Part shown: positions 12,934 through 23,571 of the stretch, one piece after another
How the letters are laid out: every line of letters begins with the position of its first letter
Position numbering within the stretch: position 1 is the stretch's first letter
Assembly: GCA_914767715.1 (NCBI GenBank)
Contig: OU612074.1
Span: 7,021,501 to 7,085,500, forward strand
DNA length: 64,000 nt
From: Membranipora membranacea
Lineage: Eukaryota > Bryozoa > Gymnolaemata > Cheilostomatida > Membraniporidae
Direction of reading: 5' to 3'
The notes under the pieces: model-generated
The model's input: only the letters and a program-made list of their open reading frames with translations
What the model was told of the DNA's origin: nothing
The model's database searches: none
Made by a program: the position numbers and the translations under genes

Positions 12934-13174
12934 CTGGAAATACAAAGAACAATTAGCAAAAAATAAGGAGTGTTTAGTTAAATTATGTGTATAGGAAGTC
13001 CTTACAGCCATCAGACACCATGTCAGTCAATGTCTGCATATGCAGACATCATCTACTGACAAACATGCCCATATGCAAGATCTGATGTTTTCAGGCTGGC
13101 AGTTGGCTCTTGCAGAGTGAGGTTGTGTTTTCATAAGCTCTCTGTAATCCTATTCTATAATACTGTACAACATA

Positions 13175-13510
13175 ATGGCGCAGTTATTGCAGCCTTTGTT
13201 CATACTGGCGCTCATATTCACCCTTTTATACCAACCGAAAGGAGTGAAGAGCCTAGCTCATACTGGTTACCAAACACTGATGGATATAAAAAACTGTGCA
13301 TCTAAAAATCAGCTTAAGGATATATGGAACAGCAACTATAAACACTTGATAAAAAACATTGATCCTGGATTACTCCGAGCACGTAAAAGAGGTAAACGAG
13401 CAGGCATACGCGTAACTCACAGTAAAAACACAGGTAAAGTGCCTCTACCGGCACTTATACTGACAAACTCGATGAGCTGCATGGACTTCTCCAGACAAAA
13501 CGGCTTATGA
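13175..13510 (+). pseudogene. LINE N-terminal segment (before endonuclease)
   Basis: 111-codon frame. The part around 13375-13470 reads RARKRGKRAGIRV then LPALILTN, the basic linker and 'LPSIILSN' motif that precedes the endonuclease in CR1/Rex-like LINEs. The expected continuation (NKLDELHGLL) is present in another frame from about 13462 (ACAAACTCGATGAG), so sequence between the two was lost. Not an independent gene. Confidence 0.65.
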
Positions 13511-14388
13511 ATCTTTCTCAACTTATATGTATAACTGAATCGTGGCTCACACCTGAAATATCACATTCTCGCACTGAACTCGACGGATATTCTCAATTCC
13601 GTAATGACAGACTTCCAGATAAATCCGGGAAATCTTGTGGTGGTGGTATTTTGGTGTACGTTGACAGAAAATGGTCTACTAATAACCAGATTATCCACAA
13701 CCATACAGATGAAAATTTAGAAGTCATGACAATCAAGTTGAGACCACATTGGCTGCCTCGAGAATTCTCATCAGTAATATCTATCTCATGCTATGCACCC
13801 TTCACCGGCCAATCTCGGCTCAAAGCTAACGCCACATCAACAGCAAAACTAATATCGACACATGTCAAACAGTTAGAAAGGAAGTACCAGGAGGCCTTTA
13901 TTCTAGTTATGGGCGACTTTAACCAGTTACCCCTCAAGCTTGATGGGTATTATCAGGTAATGAAAACCCCAACTCGCAATAATAAAATTCTGGATAAATG
14001 CTATACTAAAATCAAACATGGATACACGCAATCTCAACAGCTAGCCAAGCTCGGTGACTCTGACCACTTTGTAATGCAGCTTGTTCCTTCTTATACCCCA
14101 CTCTCAAAATGCAAACCAGTCACAACTACTTGCCGAGACTACTCTGATGATAACAGCGATAACCTCAAAGCATGCTTCGACACCACCATATGGGACAATT
14201 TGATATCAGAAAAAGACACTATTGACCAGCAAACTGAAGTACTTACGGATTATATAAAATTCTGCACTGATCTATGTATACCTACCAAGAATATCACCAA
14301 AAGAAACAACAATAAACCCTGGATTACGAAGCCAATTATAGAACTGATCGATCAGAAACAAGAAGCTCATAAAATCTGGAAATCATAA
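13507..14388 (+). pseudogene. LINE APE-type endonuclease domain
   Basis: 293 codons. Catalytic signatures of apurinic-type endonucleases are visible: TESW with Glu11, GGGILVYVDRKW (45-56), GDFNQLP with Asp137 and Asn139, and GDSDHF with Asp186-His187. In a live element it nicks target DNA to prime reverse transcription. The frame breaks at HKIWKS/TAA (14386-14388); the continuation KLYHKLKRLIAKE is in the next frame, so a small indel near 14387 separates it from the reverse transcriptase. Confidence 0.8.
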
Positions 14389-14425
14389 ACTATATCACAA
14401 ACTCAAACGTCTTATCGCGAAGGAA

Positions 14426-15919
14426 ATGAAAAAGTCAAAAAAGAATTACTCACTTAAAATACAACAGCACCTGGCTAAGGAACCAGCCAAAGACTGGGCT
14501 GACATTAAAAAACTTAGCGGATTACCTACAAGCAACTCAACAACCACCAAAAACAATTTCACACCTGATGAACTTAATACATTCTTCACAAGATTTGAAA
14601 AGCCCCATTCCAACAACCCCCTTACCTATGATATACCAACTGAAACTGCCCCGCCTTTTGAAATCTCGGAGGATAGCGTTCTGAAACAACAGAAGTCTCT
14701 CAATCCCAGGAAAGGTGCTGGGCCCGATGGCATAATTCCTAAAGTGATGAAATTATGTTGCTATCAACTCGGTCCAGCTATCACCAGATTATTCAACTCC
14801 TCCATATCAGCCAAGACAACTTCAACACTGTGGAAATCCGCTATTATAAAACCACTACCTAAAGTAAAAAATCCACAAGAACTGAAACAATATAGACCCT
14901 TCGCTTTAACCAGCTGCCTGTGCAAGATCATGGAACGCCTCATTAAACAATATGTTTTCTCTCTTACGCCTTTGGACAGTCATCAATTTGCATATAGATC
15001 AGACCGTTCTACACAAGATGCCATTCTCTGCTTGACTACCACAGTAACCACTTTCATAGACAAACTAGCCACCAATTATGCAAGATGCTTATGTCTAGAC
15101 TTTTCGTCAGCCTTCAATACAATCAATGTCCCCAGTCTCATATCACAACTCCAGCACCTCGACTCTGCAGTCACTGAGTGGATATCTAGCTTTCTCAGTG
15201 ACAGAGTACAAAGAACTATGGTAGACGGCAATCTATCTCGACCCATCAAGACAAACACTGGTACACCTCAAGGCTCCGTTTTAAGTCCTCTTTTGTTTTC
15301 CATATATACGGACCGGATTACATCTGAATTGAGCAATGTTACCATAATCAAGTATGCTGATGACACCTGTATCATTGGCTGCATTTCCAATCAACAAGAT
15401 CTAGACTCATACTTTAACGAGATAGACAGGATTTCTAAGCAATGTTCTGATTATGATATTTTATTAAATGCCAGCAAAACTCAGGAAATATTATTTTCTA
15501 CTCAACGAACTAAGCCCCATACCCCTCCTATTGTTTTAAATGGTGAAAGCATTACTATGTGTGACAAAGTCACTTATCTTGGTATTATGTTAGATCAAAA
15601 GCTGCGCTTTGAAGAACACATTCAGTCTGTTGTGAGTAAAGCTGAGCAGCGAATGTATATTGTCAGGAATTTTGTACATCTTAGCACCATACCCCTTGCC
15701 ACTATGTTATTTAAAAGTTTTATTGTTTCCCTGCTCACTTATTGTTTACCAGTATTATTTTTTGATCAGGCCTCAAAGCTCAAACTCCAAGTAGATGATC
15801 TCGACAGCCTTATGACTAAGCGTACCAAAACACTTGCCCTCCGATATATCCATGACGATGACCACTTTATGAACAACTTTCTTGCAAAATGCCCCTCAGG
15901 CAGGTATCGAACAATTTAA
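14426..15919 (+). pseudogene. LINE reverse transcriptase
   Basis: 497 codons. Motifs in order: GAGPDGI (97-103), YRPFALTS (156-163), SHQFAYR (185-191), catalytic CLDFSSAFNT with Asp225, TGTPQGSVLSP (278-288), KYADD (309-313) and TYLGIMLD (383-390). YADD is the polymerase active site. The frame ends at TAA 15917, but HRSALGKDCFLRHAIHILN follows in frame, matching the usual C-terminal tail of these LINEs, so the stop is probably a point mutation. The natural start would be the fused endonuclease ORF. Confidence 0.85.
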
Positions 15920-16094
15920 CACAGAAGTGCCCTTGGTAAAGACTGTTTTTTGAGGCATGCTATCCATATTTTAAATGATATTCTCTTTTAATCATCCATC
16001 AGTGTTTAATCTTATTTTTCCTTGTATGTGCTGGCTCCTTTTCAGTATGAACACCCTTATCTCGCAACATATTATTTTATGTTCGTGATAGAAT

Positions 16095-16134
<40 letters not shown>
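16095..16134 (+). repeat. (AATC)n LINE 3' tail
   Basis: About ten tandem copies of the tetranucleotide close the LINE at its 3' end. Length variation here would be expected between individuals. Confidence 0.9.
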
Positions 16135-16550
16135 GGCTGGTTCACATTGTCCCAGACAGCCATCCCAGACAATGTGAACACAAATATGACACAATTCCAG
16201 CAATAAAAGTGAGTCCCATTTCACATCTGGGTACTATGTGGATCCTAAGGCTGGTCCACATTTTCCCATATATCACTGGGATGCCATCCCAAATGCTAAT
16301 CCCAGAGTAGCAATTAGGTTTTGTGTGGGATAGTGCTAGAATAATTATGATGTGTTCACATTGTCTATGATTGTCCCAGATCATCCCAATGTTGTATTCA
16401 CATAGTACCCGGGAGAAAATCGAGTCTGGGAAGTTTGACGCTCAAAAATTTTCCAGATACTGTCCCCAACCCATTTTTATTGCTGGGATTGAGCCCTTTT
16501 CATGTCCAAATTGAGTGGGATGGCTGTCTGCGACAATGTGGATCAGCCTT
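16133..16550. mobile_element. MITE with terminal hairpins
   Basis: Ends AAGGCTGGTTCACATTGTC (16133) and, on the other strand, AAGGCTGATCCACATTGTC (16550) form TIRs of about 36 bp that extend into CAGACAGCCATCCCA. Inside the left end, GTTCACATTGTC is repeated in inverted orientation after 16 nt, giving a terminal hairpin. A further direct copy of the end motif lies at 16247-16294, and a related one at 16353. The left end abuts the LINE tail exactly. No coding capacity; target duplication unclear. Confidence 0.75.
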
Positions 16551-16602
16551 TAATTACTTGTAATCATACTCGCAGTAAAATAACTTGAATTTCGATCAGT
16601 AC

Positions 16603-17308
16603 CTGGTTCCTGTTTACATTGCTGACATGGTATTCTAAACCGCGCATCTAAGAGGTTCTTAGAAGAGACCACAAACTTCTCTTGGTCAACTAAATCACCA
16701 TTGCTCTGCCTACAAAAGAAGAAACATCTTGTTTGGAATCAACACCCAATTGAAAATAAAAAAGATGGCCACATCTGTTGGCATACAACTACATAAGACA
16801 GCAGTGAGCAAAAATACTGAATAACAATTCTCATGCTATTACGATAAACCGCATCGATTGAGGACTGACTTTTAATCATAGGCCTAATTTATGTTGAATT
16901 ACTAGATCATAATCATATTGTCGGTGTTTTACTAAAGGCATATTTATGTCGAAATTCAATGAACTAGAAAAATCTTACCTTGAATCTGTTCCAAATAAAC
17001 ACGAGTTGTTAGTGTCACCAAGTATGTAACTCATAGATACTACGATAACTTCACATAAGTGTTACTGACTTAGATAATTGGATAGATTAAAACTCACCAA
17101 TGCTCTTCTAAGGAGGTCTTGGTATGTTTCACTAGGTGCTCAGGGTTGCTGTCGTCAGCTTCTTTGGGAACCCACATCGGATCATTTGCCAATTCATCAT
17201 CATTCATATCTTCTATTTGCTGATCATAAGCCTCCTCCTCTTCTTCATCAGGCTCCAACAGAATATAATGGGCTCCAAAAAAGTCCAACCCAGGTGTAAA
17301 TGCAACGT
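16603..17308 (-). other. Transposase N-terminal exons 1-2
   Basis: Exon 17308-17098 encodes an acidic segment with a run of five Glu, then NDPMWVPKEADD, ending in phase 2 at donor GTGAGT. Exon 16709-16603 restores the frame (TG|G = Trp) and encodes DQEKFVVSSKNLL followed by a CQQC zinc-knuckle-like pair, ending in phase 1 at GTACTG. The first exon seems to begin after AAG at 17309, because a TAA lies just upstream in frame, so more 5' exons probably existed. Confidence 0.7.
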
Positions 17309-17534
17309 CTTATTTCAGAAGGACCCCTAAACATAATTATATGTAATAAATCTGTGCGGATAGGTCACATTGATTAGCTAACAAATGACAACATGGACAG
17401 TGGGCAATGACCACAAAGTACTGAGTAGGTAAGCCTAGCAAGTTAGGAAGCATAGCAATGCATAAAAAATATACCTTGCAACAATGAGTTCGGGTGGTGT
17501 AGCTTATATTACAACAAAAAAGCTACACAAGGGA

Positions 17535-17606
17535 GGCTGGGCATCACTTAGACATACACGATCACCCATCTCAGGAGCAGGGTTCAAACTCCGCTTTCAA
17601 TCACAG
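17535..17606 (+). repeat. Possible tRNA-like SINE head
   Basis: GGTTCAAACTCC at 17581-17592 matches the pol III B-box/T-arm consensus. The A-box would be in GGCTGGGCATCACTTAG about 50 nt upstream but is a weak match, and no cloverleaf folds cleanly. Either a decayed SINE or a chance match. Confidence 0.3.
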
Positions 17607-17972
17607 CTTCAGTTATGACACCTCTTTCACAGGTTCAATTGTGGATAACACCATTACATTATTATAGGCCATAGATAGTTATCTGAAATATTTACCCACA
17701 GAAGGCACGCCTTTCAATTCCCCAAAAATTTCTAACCTCAACAAGAAATCCATCACCCATCTGATGTTTCAAAGACAAGTCAAGCAAGCAATTTAATTTT
17801 ACATGCAACAGTAAATTTACAACAATCAATTATATTGCTAGAGCAAATAACTTTTCTGGGAGTGATTATTGGTAGCAATTGTGTTCCACAAACACAAGGA
17901 AACATGCTCGAAATATCGTTTGGAGCAGATGAAATAAATTTAGCCTTTCATCCAAAGTTGGACTATGTCGGG

Positions 17973-20642
17973 TTATGTAATCAAAACACTGATATAATGA
18001 CTGTAATGTGAAGTGGCAGCGATAGAGCGTGGCTCGTTCCGTGTTTGTGATCTTGTCGAGACTGTAGTATGGGGCTGATTCATTATTTCATCGTAGGATG
18101 TGCAGAGTGCAGGGTGGGCCTCCTCTCTTGACAGTACCTTATGTAGAAGCTTCACCCTGGAGTTCTTCCGCCGAATATCTAGCTGTTCCAGCTGCAATTT
18201 CTACTTTGCTTCCGTAACACCCCTCCTCCCCTTCAATCCACAGATCATTCTCACACCTTGGTTTTGCACAATCTCAAGTGCCTCGATCTCCCTCTTTGTT
18301 GAAGGATCCCAGGCACAGGAAGCATATTCCAGATGAGGAAGGCAGAGAGACTTGTATGCAATCAGTCTGGCTCTCTCCGGTGCCCAGTAGAGAGCTCGTC
18401 TGATCATCCCAATCTGCTTTCTGGCGCTGCAGATCTTGTCGGCTATGTGGTCAGTGAACTTTAGATCTGACTGCAGTATCACTCCCAAGTATTTGCAGTG
18501 ATCTGTGTGCTCCAGCACTATATTGTCCATAGTGTACTCTGGGACTGTTCTCTGGGGATGGAAGGCAATAATCTTACACTTCTTAGCATTAAAACTCATC
18601 CCCCAGGTTTTAGCCCAGGTGTTCAGTGACTCCAAGTTGGCTTGAAATCTCTCCTCATCATTTCTGTTGTCTACATTTTGGTACATCAGTGTATCATCAG
18701 CAAATAGGCCAGCAGAACAATCAACATGACTGGGGAGATCGTTAATATACACCAAAAACAACACTGGACCCAACACCGAGCCCTGTGGGACTCCCGATGT
18801 CACTGGAAGGGATTCAGATTTGGCTCCATCCAGCACCACTGTCTGCGATCGGTTACACAGGAAGTCATGTATCCAGTCCAGCAGGTAGCTTTCCATACCA
18901 GGTATGTCTGTCAGTTTTTGCATTAGCAATGCATGTGGTACACGGTCAAAGGCCTTTGACAGGTCCAAGACTGCTGCGTGCACACTGGACTTCTTATCGG
19001 TTGCTCCTATGATCTCATGCAAGGTGGCGCATATCTGAGTTTCACATGAGAGCCCTTTTCTGAAACCATGTTGTCTATCGTGGAGCCAACTGTCAATCTT
19101 CTCTAGAAGGTTTCTCAGCACAATATGTTCAAGCAGTTTACAGGGTATGCTTGTGAGAGAGATTGGTCGGTAATTGTTGGCGTTCTGTTTGTTCCCGTTT
19201 TTATGAATGGGCGTCACATTAGCAGTCTTCCATTCAGCTGGCAGTTTGCCAAGTGTTAGAGATTTGTTGAAGATCAGGGACAAGCAACCTGCAGTCTGCC
19301 CAGTGTCTAGAGTGAGGTCTTCTTTTTTCAAGCCATCAGGGCCTGGAGCTTTTCCAGACTTCAGGCTATTCAGAAGTTTAATCACACCGTATACTTCTAT
19401 CTCTCCGCAGTTGGGTTTGTGTGATGCAGTATCCTGGCTGTGGAGGGCATGTGTCTTATTGAACTGGTTGTGAAAGTGAGTGTTTAAGATTGTGGAGCAT
19501 ACAGCAGGGTCATCAGTGATGTCACCATCTGTATTGAGCAGTGAGATATGCTGTTTTGGTCTCTGTCCTCTCAGATGTATGTAGAAGGGTTTGCTGTTTC
19601 CCTCCAGCAGGGGCTTACACAATCTGCTCTCCACATAGGTACGCTTTGCTTTGTTAAAGTGCTTTTTGGCTTCTCTCCTCTTGCTCTTGTAAAGCGCCTC
19701 ACTGGTAGTATCACTCTTCTTTTCCTTCCATTTGTTGTACAGTTGTCTCTCCTTTGCAACCAGCTTGCGGCATTTCTTGTCAAACCAGACTGGTTCTTCA
19801 TGCGGCTTAGAGCTCACAACCGTGGTGGGTACACAATCGTTGATGGACTTTTTAATTCCTAGTGAAAAGTGATTCCACATTTCGTCAACGTCGTGTATGT
19901 TTGCCAGGTCATGTTTCAGTCTCCACATCTCATCACTGAATTTGTCTAAATCAGCTTTATGGTACTGTTTGACTGTGTGTAGTGGTTTCTTCGTCAGTTG
20001 CATTTTGGTATCTAAAGTTGCCTGGATGATGCAGTGGTCACTAAGTCCAGGGTATATGACTTCTACATCATGCACCACCTGAGAATCGTTGGTGCAGAGT
20101 AGGTCCAGAGTGTTTCCCTGTATGTGAGTTGGTTCCATAACCAGTTGGGCCATGTCAAACTGGTTGAGAAGGGCGAGGAAACTCTGTTTTAGTCTGTGTT
20201 CTTGTGTGTGAGGTTTGACAGTTCCATTCTGCCAGTTGATACCTGGAAGGTTCATGTCACCCACCAACACTATGTGGTCTGTAGGATATTTTGCACATAT
20301 CTCTTCTAGGGCATTGGCCAGGGTATCAAAACATCTGTTGTGCTGGGGTCTGTAGTAGCAGCCAATGATCATTTTCTTCTTCACACGGACAAAGATGAGT
20401 TCAGTATCATCTGAATTGTTGAATGCTATCTCAGTAGTTGGGAGTTTCTGGTCAACTGCTATTAGGACTCCACCACCATGGATGTTCCTGTCTTTACAAT
20501 AGATTAACTTAGAGTTGTAGTCAAATATCTGATGATCTTTGATCGTGTCATCAATATGGGTTTCAGTAATGCATGCAATGTCTTTGTCATGAGTTACAGA
20601 AGACAGTTCAACAGTTTTGCCTTTTAGAGATCTGGTATTCAT
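17973..20642 (-). pseudogene. CR1-like ORF2 polyprotein: endonuclease + reverse transcriptase
   Basis: The frame starts at ATG 20642 (MNTRSL, the usual start of this endonuclease) and is open for 813 codons to TAG 18203-18201. It then continues in the same frame for about 75 more codons to 17973, including QLEQLDIRRKNSRVKLLHKV, a typical C-terminal tail. Endonuclease: TETH with Glu27, GDMNLPG (128-134), LSDH (200-203). Reverse transcriptase: GKAPGPDGL (430-438), YRPISLTS (491-498), HGFRKGLS (525-532), LDLSKAFDRVPH with Asp560, SGVPQGSVLGP (616-626), FADD (647-650), CKYLGVIL (716-723). The single TAG is the only lesion seen; readthrough or sequencing error would restore full length. Confidence 0.9.
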
Positions 20643-20665
20643 GTGTTGAAGAGTGATTTTCTCAG

Positions 20666-21670
20666 TTACATAGTGCTGGTTTTCTGCCGGACTGGCCTGT
20701 TGACCGGCAGGAATTCCCAGTCCCCCGAAGCATTACTTTGGATCCTCATGTTTCTGATGCGGTACTGTTTAGGCGGATCTTCACCATTGCTCTCTTTCAT
20801 TTCTCTGATTTGTTGTCTCAGTTGGTACTGCTGGTCACGTATTGCCTGACTTTCATCCTGTCTGATGTTGATTCCTTTTGGTTTGAGTTTAATATGGCCA
20901 TGCTTCATAAACACCCACTTACTATCTTCATCGGCAAACTCTAGTTTGACTAGACCAGGTTTGTTTCCTGAATTATTGGGGTTTGTACGTAGTCTTTTGG
21001 CGGACAGTGGTTTGGGTATGGTTGAGAAACTCTCATCCAGGAGAAGGAGTAATCTCTCCATGGTGGTTTTACCTGCTTCCGGTTCAATACCAGAAACAAT
21101 ACAGTTTTTCTTCCTGTGTTCTGATTGCTGTTGTTCAAGGATTTGGTCAAATTGGGCTTTTGCATCACTGTGAAGCTGGGCAGCAGTCTTAACACCCTCC
21201 TTATTGCTAGCAACTGCCTGTGCATGACTGGTTTCCAGTTTTTGCATTTGTTCCTCCATCTTGGATTGACTGGTACTCACAGCTGTGGTTAACCTCAGGA
21301 CCATATCCTCAATGCTATCAAGCTTACCTTTCATTGTACTGTTGCTGGAGACAGTTGCCAGTTTATCATCTCCACCTCCCATCAGGGCTGTCTCAATCTC
21401 TATGTTACATGAGCTACAAAACCACTTCACACCCAGTTTGTCCTTGAGTTTACGCAGGCTGTTAACATCTTTCTCACTCATGTCCTGACACATAGCATGG
21501 CACCACTTTTTGCATGAATCACAATAAAACCAGCTTGGGTTAGTAATTTTTTGTTTGAGGCCTTTTGGGGTTGTCACAAAGCAATCTACCTGATTGCAAG
21601 TGAAGCAGGGTTGAGAACTCTCACCATCATCTTCTTTGTCAGTTTTCTTTGTTTTCTCTCCACCGGTCAT
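20666..21670 (-). CDS. CR1-like ORF1 protein with PHD-type zinc finger
   Basis: 334 residues, uninterrupted. The N-terminus is charged, followed by a C4HC3-like zinc finger: CFTC (22-25), a Cys at 29, WFYCDSCKKWCHAMC (47-61) and WFCSSC (80s). Then comes a Gln/Glu/Lys-rich region likely to form a coiled coil (about 120-185) and a basic C-terminus. In CR1-group LINEs ORF1 binds element RNA and supports ribonucleoprotein formation. It is immediately upstream of ORF2. Confidence 0.85.
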   Translation of the reverse strand: MTGGEKTKKTDKEDDGESSQPCFTCNQVDCFVTTPKGLKQKITNPSWFYCDSCKKWCHAMCQDMSEKDVNSLRKLKDKLGVKWFCSSCNIEIETALMGGGDDKLATVSSNSTMKGKLDSIEDMVLRLTTAVSTSQSKMEEQMQKLETSHAQAVASNKEGVKTAAQLHSDAKAQFDQILEQQQSEHRKKNCIVSGIEPEAGKTTMERLLLLLDESFSTIPKPLSAKRLRTNPNNSGNKPGLVKLEFADEDSKWVFMKHGHIKLKPKGINIRQDESQAIRDQQYQLRQQIREMKESNGEDPPKQYRIRNMRIQSNASGDWEFLPVNRPVRQKTSTM

Positions 21671-21867
21671 TTTGGCTTTGGGGCAGTGCTTACCACACGG
21701 ATTTCAGTATAGATTTGTTCCCTGAGGTATGTTTGATATTTGGGCAGGGATTCTCAGAGGCACACCCACCCTAGGGGTCAGTCAATTAGGTAAATTTCGA
21801 TTATAAGTATGCCAAATAATTTTCAGCTGCCGCCATTCACTTGACCTTGACCTTGACCCAATGAACT

Positions 21868-23571
21868 TGTCTTTACTTTCAACTTTGCCAATGTCCACTA
21901 TCAACCACCCAAAAAACACCAAACAGGGTAAGACACAAAAAAAATATTTGTTACAACCTACCTTGAAATCTCTCACACTAACTCAGCCCTCTTTCCTCTT
22001 TCATTTACCTCAGGTTTGAAGTTTCTAGCACAAACAGAGCTGACTTTATGGACCAGAGAAAAAAATTCATGTTACAAAATTCACAAAATGTCAGTAGGCT
22101 GAAATGGCTGCATGACTATTGACATCCCCACATGATTATTGTATTTTTTTTTATTTCACTAAATTGGTTCTTTTTACACTCATATATGAGTTCTAAATTA
22201 TATTCATTAATTTTTAAGCTTTCAATAAACTATGAGAAATCATATATGACTGTAAAAAGAACCAACTTAGTGAAATAAAAAAAAAGTACAATAATCATGT
22301 GGGTACCCAGCCGGCACAACTGTATCTAAACTATGTTGAAAAGATGTTTACCTTAGAGGCTGAACTACGTCTGCCTAATGTGGCAATCTGTCACGCTATT
22401 ATATGTTGGAATGGTGCATTTTAGTAGATATTGTTACAATATATAAACTGCCTCTGCTACACATCTAACTAGAGGCTTGTATATATAGTAACCATGCGTT
22501 TTCTACACAGCAAATTTATACACAATATATCATACCTCAGTATATATTTCATTTTAATTGCGATTTATTAGATTTAATATCAATTAGCATTTAGGAAGGT
22601 GTTTTACTCATAGTGATTTAGTCCACTGTGGACGTTGAGTAGTAGGCCCATTAAACCATTGGACTTCCACTAGTGAAGGGGAAGTTATTGAGTCATTCAC
22701 TCTTGACTGTTATTACGAATACAATCTGGTTCAACTTTGTTCGCAAAGAACATTAAGTGGTGCTTAATGCAGGTAATTTAAACCCTGGCTATTTATTAAC
22801 CAATTTCAAAATACTGACATGTATTAATGTTTCAAAGTTATTGAATAATGGTTTATTTAAATAATTATATTGCACTGTTGTGTTGTCACAAGGGCTTACC
22901 AAACGTTAGCAGCTTACCAGGGGAGATAAATGCAAGTAATGTATACAAATTCAACAGCTACGCAGTCATGAACGCATCGTTCCCATGCGGTCTAGAGACT
23001 AGATTTGATTTTAAGAAAATGGAATACAACAGTGCAAAATAGAATTGCACACAATTTGGAGCCACACAGAGTGTCAGCAAACAAATGGCAAAGCATTTTA
23101 TCACATATGATCATTTATGATGCCAGTATTCTTGCAAATTACTCTCGAGTAAAGTAGCTGTAGTTACTGCGCAGTTACCATACTGGAAAAAACTGTGTTG
23201 CTTTGTATGCACCATTTATGCATCTACAAGATATTGAATGTTAAACGTGTACCATGCAACACAGAAACAATCCAATTGCGACATTGGAAACATGTTGCCG
23301 CATACAATGTGCCCGCTGGGTATGTCAATGGTCATGCAGCCATTTCAGCCTACTCAGATTTTGTGAATTTTGTAACATGAATTTTTTTCTCTGGTCCATA
23401 AAGTCAGCTCTGTTTGTGCTAGAAACTTCAAACCTGAGACAAATGAAAGAGGAAGGAGGGCTGAGTTAGTGTGAGAGATTTCAAGGTAGGTTGTAACAAA
23501 TATTTTTTTGTTTCTTACCCTTTTTGGTGTTTTTTGGGTGGTTGATAGTGGAAATTGGCAATGTAAAGACA
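21868..23571. mobile_element. Inverted-repeat element with ~260-bp arms
   Basis: The left arm (21868-22126, resuming at 22306) and the right arm (about 23312-23571) are reverse complements. Shared blocks include TGTCTTTAC at the outer ends, CCACTATCAACCACCCAAAA, TTGTTACAACCTACCTTGAA, CTCACACTAACTCAGCCCTC and CAGTAGGCTGAAATGGCTGC. The interior is about 1 kb, AT-rich, with only short ORFs. A TIR transposon is likely, but no target duplication is evident and the ends are approximate. Confidence 0.7.
22127..22303. mobile_element. 177-bp MITE nested in the inverted-repeat element
   Basis: Arms of about 68 bp (22127-22194 and 22236-22303) start CCCACATGATTATTGTA and share TTTATTTCACTAA and GGTTCTTTTTAC. 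The other arm of the host element reads straight through as GACATACCCAGC, giving the empty site, so the insertion duplicated TA (right copy 22304-22305; left copy now TC). TA duplications fit Tc1/mariner-type MITEs. Confidence 0.85.

Larger units (their letters stand above)
13175..16134 (+). mobile_element. CR1/L2-type LINE inserted in transposase intron
   Basis: An antisense LINE lies inside the 3.7-kb intron between transposase exons at 16603 and 12933. It carries, in order, an N-terminal linker, an APE-type endonuclease and a reverse transcriptase split over three reading frames. It ends in about ten copies of AATC rather than poly(A), as is usual for CR1/L2-group elements. The 5' boundary is not defined and may lie near 13.1 kb. 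At least one deletion and one frameshift make it defective, and the last conserved C-terminal motif lies beyond a TAA at 15917. Confidence 0.85.
9045..17308 (-). pseudogene. Multi-exon DDE transposase-like gene, inactivated
   Basis: Twelve exons on the minus strand join in consistent phase: 17308-17098, 16709-16603, 12933-12759, 12661-12590, 12437-12274, 11963-11881, 11675-11486, 11087-10985, 10736-10570, 10286-10123, 9766-9618, 9346-9045 (TAG at 9047-9045). They give about 629 residues plus missing N-terminal exons. The product resembles a family widespread in invertebrates, with an acidic N-terminus, C-x2-C, a C-x-H-x-W strand, DGRCDS (first Asp), TDQH (second Asp), DDWHVVKG, an HLI...C-HH segment, SRIESYHR (Glu), APKH and a proline-rich tail. 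The exon at 11963 lacks an AG acceptor, and the exon at 10286 has a 2-nt frameshift. The layout resembles ISL3-like DDE enzymes, which is my inference. Confidence 0.8.
17850..21780 (-). mobile_element. Near-intact CR1-like LINE with PHD-finger ORF1
   Basis: Two long ORFs in the order ORF1-ORF2 on the minus strand, separated by 23 nt, plus a short 5' leader (about 21671-21780) and a 3' region below 17973. PHD-type zinc fingers in ORF1 together with APE endonuclease plus reverse transcriptase are established for CR1-like elements. Ends are approximate: no target duplication or tail could be placed. With only one in-frame stop in nearly 3.7 kb of coding sequence, it is a young insertion. Confidence 0.85.

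Noticed and set aside
7500-17950. Terminal inverted repeats bounding the P2X7-like/transposase pair.
   Set aside because: I compared 7.5-7.8 kb with 17.3-17.95 kb by eye and found no convincing match, so no element boundary is claimed.
18785-20082. Several plus-strand ORFs of 60-104 codons.
   Set aside because: They are antisense shadows of the CR1-like ORF2, whose motifs explain the region fully.
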